Source of the DNA: HGM05232 sp964646495
Lineage (GTDB): Bacteria > Bacteroidota > Bacteroidia > Bacteroidales > Muribaculaceae
DNA length: 6,926 nt
Assembly (NCBI GenBank): GCA_964646495.1
Contig: CAZYEO010000121.1
Span: forward strand, 1-6,926
Direction: 5' to 3'
Positions 5,260-6,926 of the stretch are shown here, piece by piece. The position numbers were made by a program, and so were the translations under genes. How positions within the stretch are numbered: position 1 is the first letter of the stretch; every line of letters starts with the position of its first letter. The notes beneath the pieces are model-generated. The model had not been told where the DNA came from, ran no database searches, and saw nothing but the letters and a program-made list of their open reading frames with translations.

Positions 5260-6244
5260 GATTTTATCGTATTTACGCAAATATATTGATAATTTTCTAT
5301 GTAGCCATAAAAGTTGGTTCATAATTATGATTTTATTCTTGTTTTGTGATCTTTATGCGCAAAATGAGGCTCTGTCATCAAGTTATTTGCTTTATATTGA
5401 GAAGTACAAAGATGTGGCGATACTGCATCAACAAGAATATGGAATACCTGCAAGTATAACATTGGCACAAGGGCTACTCGAATCGGGAGCCGGAGCAAGC
5501 CGTCTTGCCACAGAGGGAAATAATCATTTTGGCATCAAATGCCACAAGAGTTGGACGGGGGATGGGATTTATCACGATGACGATAAAGCTCAGGAATGTT
5601 TCCGTAAATATGCCTCGGCTGATTCCTCCTATGAAGATCATGCACGATTCTTGAAAAGGTCGCGTTATTCACCCCTTTTTTCACTTGAAATTACTGACTA
5701 CCGAGGTTGGGCGAATGGGTTAAGCAAATGTGGATATGCTACCGATCCGCGTTATCCGCAGAAGCTAATCAGTATTATAGATCGTTATGAGTTGTTTCAA
5801 TACGATTCGGGGCAAGAAATAGTGGCTTCGCGCAAAGAACTGCTTGGCGATGAAACACTTGAACATGATATTGATATTGCTATTCTTGATGAGGTGACGA
5901 TGAGTCACAAGATTAAGCGCAAATGGGGTTTGCATTATATCATAGCACATGAGGGTGACACTTATGCCGGGATTGCCAAGGAGTTTGGTATGAAACAAAG
6001 TAAGCTTTTATCGCTCAATGATCTTACCAATGATGATATATATCCAATTATTGGGTCTATGGTGTATCTGGAAGAAAAGCAAAATGAATCTCCCGGAAGT
6101 GCTGTTACACACACCGTTATTGCCGGAGAATCACTGCAGCAAATCTCGCAAAAATATGGAATAAAGCTAAAAAAACTCCGACAATTAAACAAGCTGTCTA
6201 AAAAGGATATTGTGAATGAGGGTGAAATCTTAAACCTAAAATAG
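5258..6244 (+). CDS. Secreted glucosaminidase (GH73-type) with two C-terminal LysM repeats
   Basis: This exported cell-wall hydrolase is expected to cut the glycan chain of peptidoglycan between N-acetylglucosamine and N-acetylmuramic acid. Numbered from the ATG at 5258 (328 residues): a signal-like segment at about 18-34 (SHKSWFIIMILFLFCDLYA, then QNE); a glucosaminidase domain at about 43-183 with ITLAQGLLESGAG (67-79, probable catalytic Glu75), NNHFGIKC, and the late conserved GYATDPRYPQKL; then LysM modules at about 226-274 and 284-328, which bind peptidoglycan. The start is uncertain. The ATG at 5327 gives 305 residues but leaves only about 11 residues of signal sequence without a basic end. 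The ATG at 5258 restores basic residues and a longer hydrophobic core, but overlaps the cdd start codon on the other strand. A GTG at 5237 is also in frame. The gene converges on the TPR-like gene with 16 bases between stops. Roles in daughter-cell separation or wall turnover are inferred. Confidence 0.9.
   Translation: MILSYLRKYIDNFLCSHKSWFIIMILFLFCDLYAQNEALSSSYLLYIEKYKDVAILHQQEYGIPASITLAQGLLESGAGASRLATEGNNHFGIKCHKSWTGDGIYHDDDKAQECFRKYASADSSYEDHARFLKRSRYSPLFSLEITDYRGWANGLSKCGYATDPRYPQKLISIIDRYELFQYDSGQEIVASRKELLGDETLEHDIDIAILDEVTMSHKIKRKWGLHYIIAHEGDTYAGIAKEFGMKQSKLLSLNDLTNDDIYPIIGSMVYLEEKQNESPGSAVTHTVIAGESLQQISQKYGIKLKKLRQLNKLSKKDIVNEGEILNLK
5278..5285 (-). promoter_or_regulatory. -7 box of the cdd promoter
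   Basis: The minus strand reads TATATTTG here, an exact match to TAnnTTTG, 18 bases upstream of the cdd ATG at 5259. No TTTG lies at the ideal distance; the nearest T-rich stretch, within CTTTTATGG, is a weak -33 candidate. The short leader agrees with the other promoters in this window and supports the shorter cdd start. Confidence 0.55.
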
Positions 6245-6260
6245 AGATATTCTGCTTGCT

Positions 6261-6926
6261 CTACTTTTCGGAGGATTTGATGAGTATCAGTTTTTTCAAA
6301 AAACGTATCTGATCGGCAATATAAATATTTTTTTCGATGGTTTCGGGGTCAAGATTGGTGAGGATGTCTAATGCTTTACTATATTTACGTTGTTTTATGT
6401 AAATCTTGGCAAGACTTTCGCTCAAAGATGATCCCTCCATTTCATTATCATGGCTCAAATCCACTATTTCGGACTCTTTAATAGAATCGGTAGCTTCCTG
6501 TTCCAAATTTAGTGCAGCGCTTGTATCGTTGCTTTTTGATATGAAATTATCGATTAAAATATCATTTTCAGTTTTGGGATATTGAACATCATTTGCATCA
6601 ACAGAATCATCCGAGGTCAATATTTCAGCATAATCCGGAGCGGGATTAAAAATAAGATTATTAAGGATGTCTATTTCCTTGGAATCGGAATTGCCGAAGT
6701 GATCGAGGAAAGTATCAATTGTAGAATATGTGTCGTGTTGTACGGGAACTTCGGGTGGATAGAAGGATTTGAGATGAATGGCATCTTTCTCCCCGAGAAG
6801 CATATACAGGGCATTTCGGTCGGGGCATGCCAATGAAAGTCTGAAAAGCATCTCTTCTCTCTCCTTTTCGTCAAGATTATTATCTTTATCCTTTAATAAA
6901 AGGATATCAGGAATGGGAAAATAAGG
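6261..6926 (-). CDS. TPR-like protein, 5' end beyond the window
   Basis: The minus-strand frame is open from the window edge to the TAG at 6261-6263, giving 221 visible residues. An ATG at 6851 is not the likely start, because the 25 codons before it read as protein (PYFPIPDILLLKDKDNNLDE) and resemble the opening helices of such proteins. A helical N-terminal part (RLSLACPDRNALYMLL, about 29-44) leads to a long acidic, Ser/Asn/Asp-rich, low-complexity middle (about 75-165). A C-terminal helical hairpin follows (SESLAKIYIKQRKYSKALDI, about 169-188), with TPR-type spacing, and then ADQIRFLKKLI. No signal peptide or enzyme motif is visible in this part. The acidic linker plus terminal TPR suggests a scaffold or adaptor, but partner and role are unknown. 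Similar proteins occur in Bacteroidales from general memory; I cannot name an ortholog. Confidence 0.8.
   Translation of the reverse strand, partial: PYFPIPDILLLKDKDNNLDEKEREEMLFRLSLACPDRNALYMLLGEKDAIHLKSFYPPEVPVQHDTYSTIDTFLDHFGNSDSKEIDILNNLIFNPAPDYAEILTSDDSVDANDVQYPKTENDILIDNFISKSNDTSAALNLEQEATDSIKESEIVDLSHDNEMEGSSLSESLAKIYIKQRKYSKALDILTNLDPETIEKNIYIADQIRFLKKLILIKSSEK

Noticed and set aside
5327..5365. Lipoprotein signal on the glucosaminidase
   Set aside because: The only Cys (FLFC) lacks the small residue a lipobox needs before it, and the segment fits an ordinary cleavable signal ending at LYA-Q better.
6242..6263. Terminator between the convergent glucosaminidase and TPR-like genes
   Set aside because: Only a 5-bp stem (TAGAG/CTCTA) with a 12-base loop can form, and it overlaps both stop codons.

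Overview
The window looks like a chromosomal housekeeping region of a Bacteroidales bacterium. The lineage call rests on three things. Promoter-like sites match the Bacteroidetes primary-sigma pattern (TTTG, 19 bases, TAnnTTTG). The methionyl-tRNA synthetase has a KISTS loop and a C-terminal tRNA-binding domain, and the secreted glucosaminidase/LysM protein is of a kind common in this order. A family-level call (for example Muribaculaceae) would be a guess. No phage, transposon, CRISPR or RNA gene is visible.

Layout. (1) Bases 1-530: the likely tail of an upstream gene, a small unrecognised four-helix membrane protein, and a strong hairpin terminator whose right arm carries the -33 box of the next promoter. 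(2) Bases 533-2364, plus strand: a two-gene ABC transporter operon of the MacB/LolCDE/FtsEX (type VII) kind, an ATPase and an FtsX-like permease overlapping by 4 bases. It converges on metG across a hairpin that can terminate both strands. (3) Bases 2453-4495, minus strand: metG, full length, 680 residues. (4) Bases 4496-4788: the most unusual segment. An 83-bp direct tandem repeat (about 2.4 copies, identical where they overlap) triplicates a promoter-like module in front of metG. Each unit has a -33 box, a 19-base spacer and a -7 box. Two copies also have a 26-bp palindrome abutting the -33 box; the third has a 50-base imperfect inverted repeat there. (5) Bases 4789-5259, minus strand: cytidine deaminase. 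(6) Bases 5258-6244, plus strand: secreted peptidoglycan glucosaminidase with two LysM repeats, divergent from cdd with start regions that nearly or actually overlap. (7) Bases 6261-6926, minus strand: a 5'-truncated TPR-like protein running off the window edge.

The genes do not form one pathway: they cover membrane transport, tRNA charging, pyrimidine salvage and cell-wall remodelling. No new multi-gene system is evident. The best candidate for something undescribed is the tandemly repeated promoter/palindrome array controlling metG. It could act as a stacked promoter, a multi-site operator, an attenuator series or a variable-copy switch. A secondary point of interest is the ABC ATPase, which departs from consensus at the Walker A, signature and H-loop positions.
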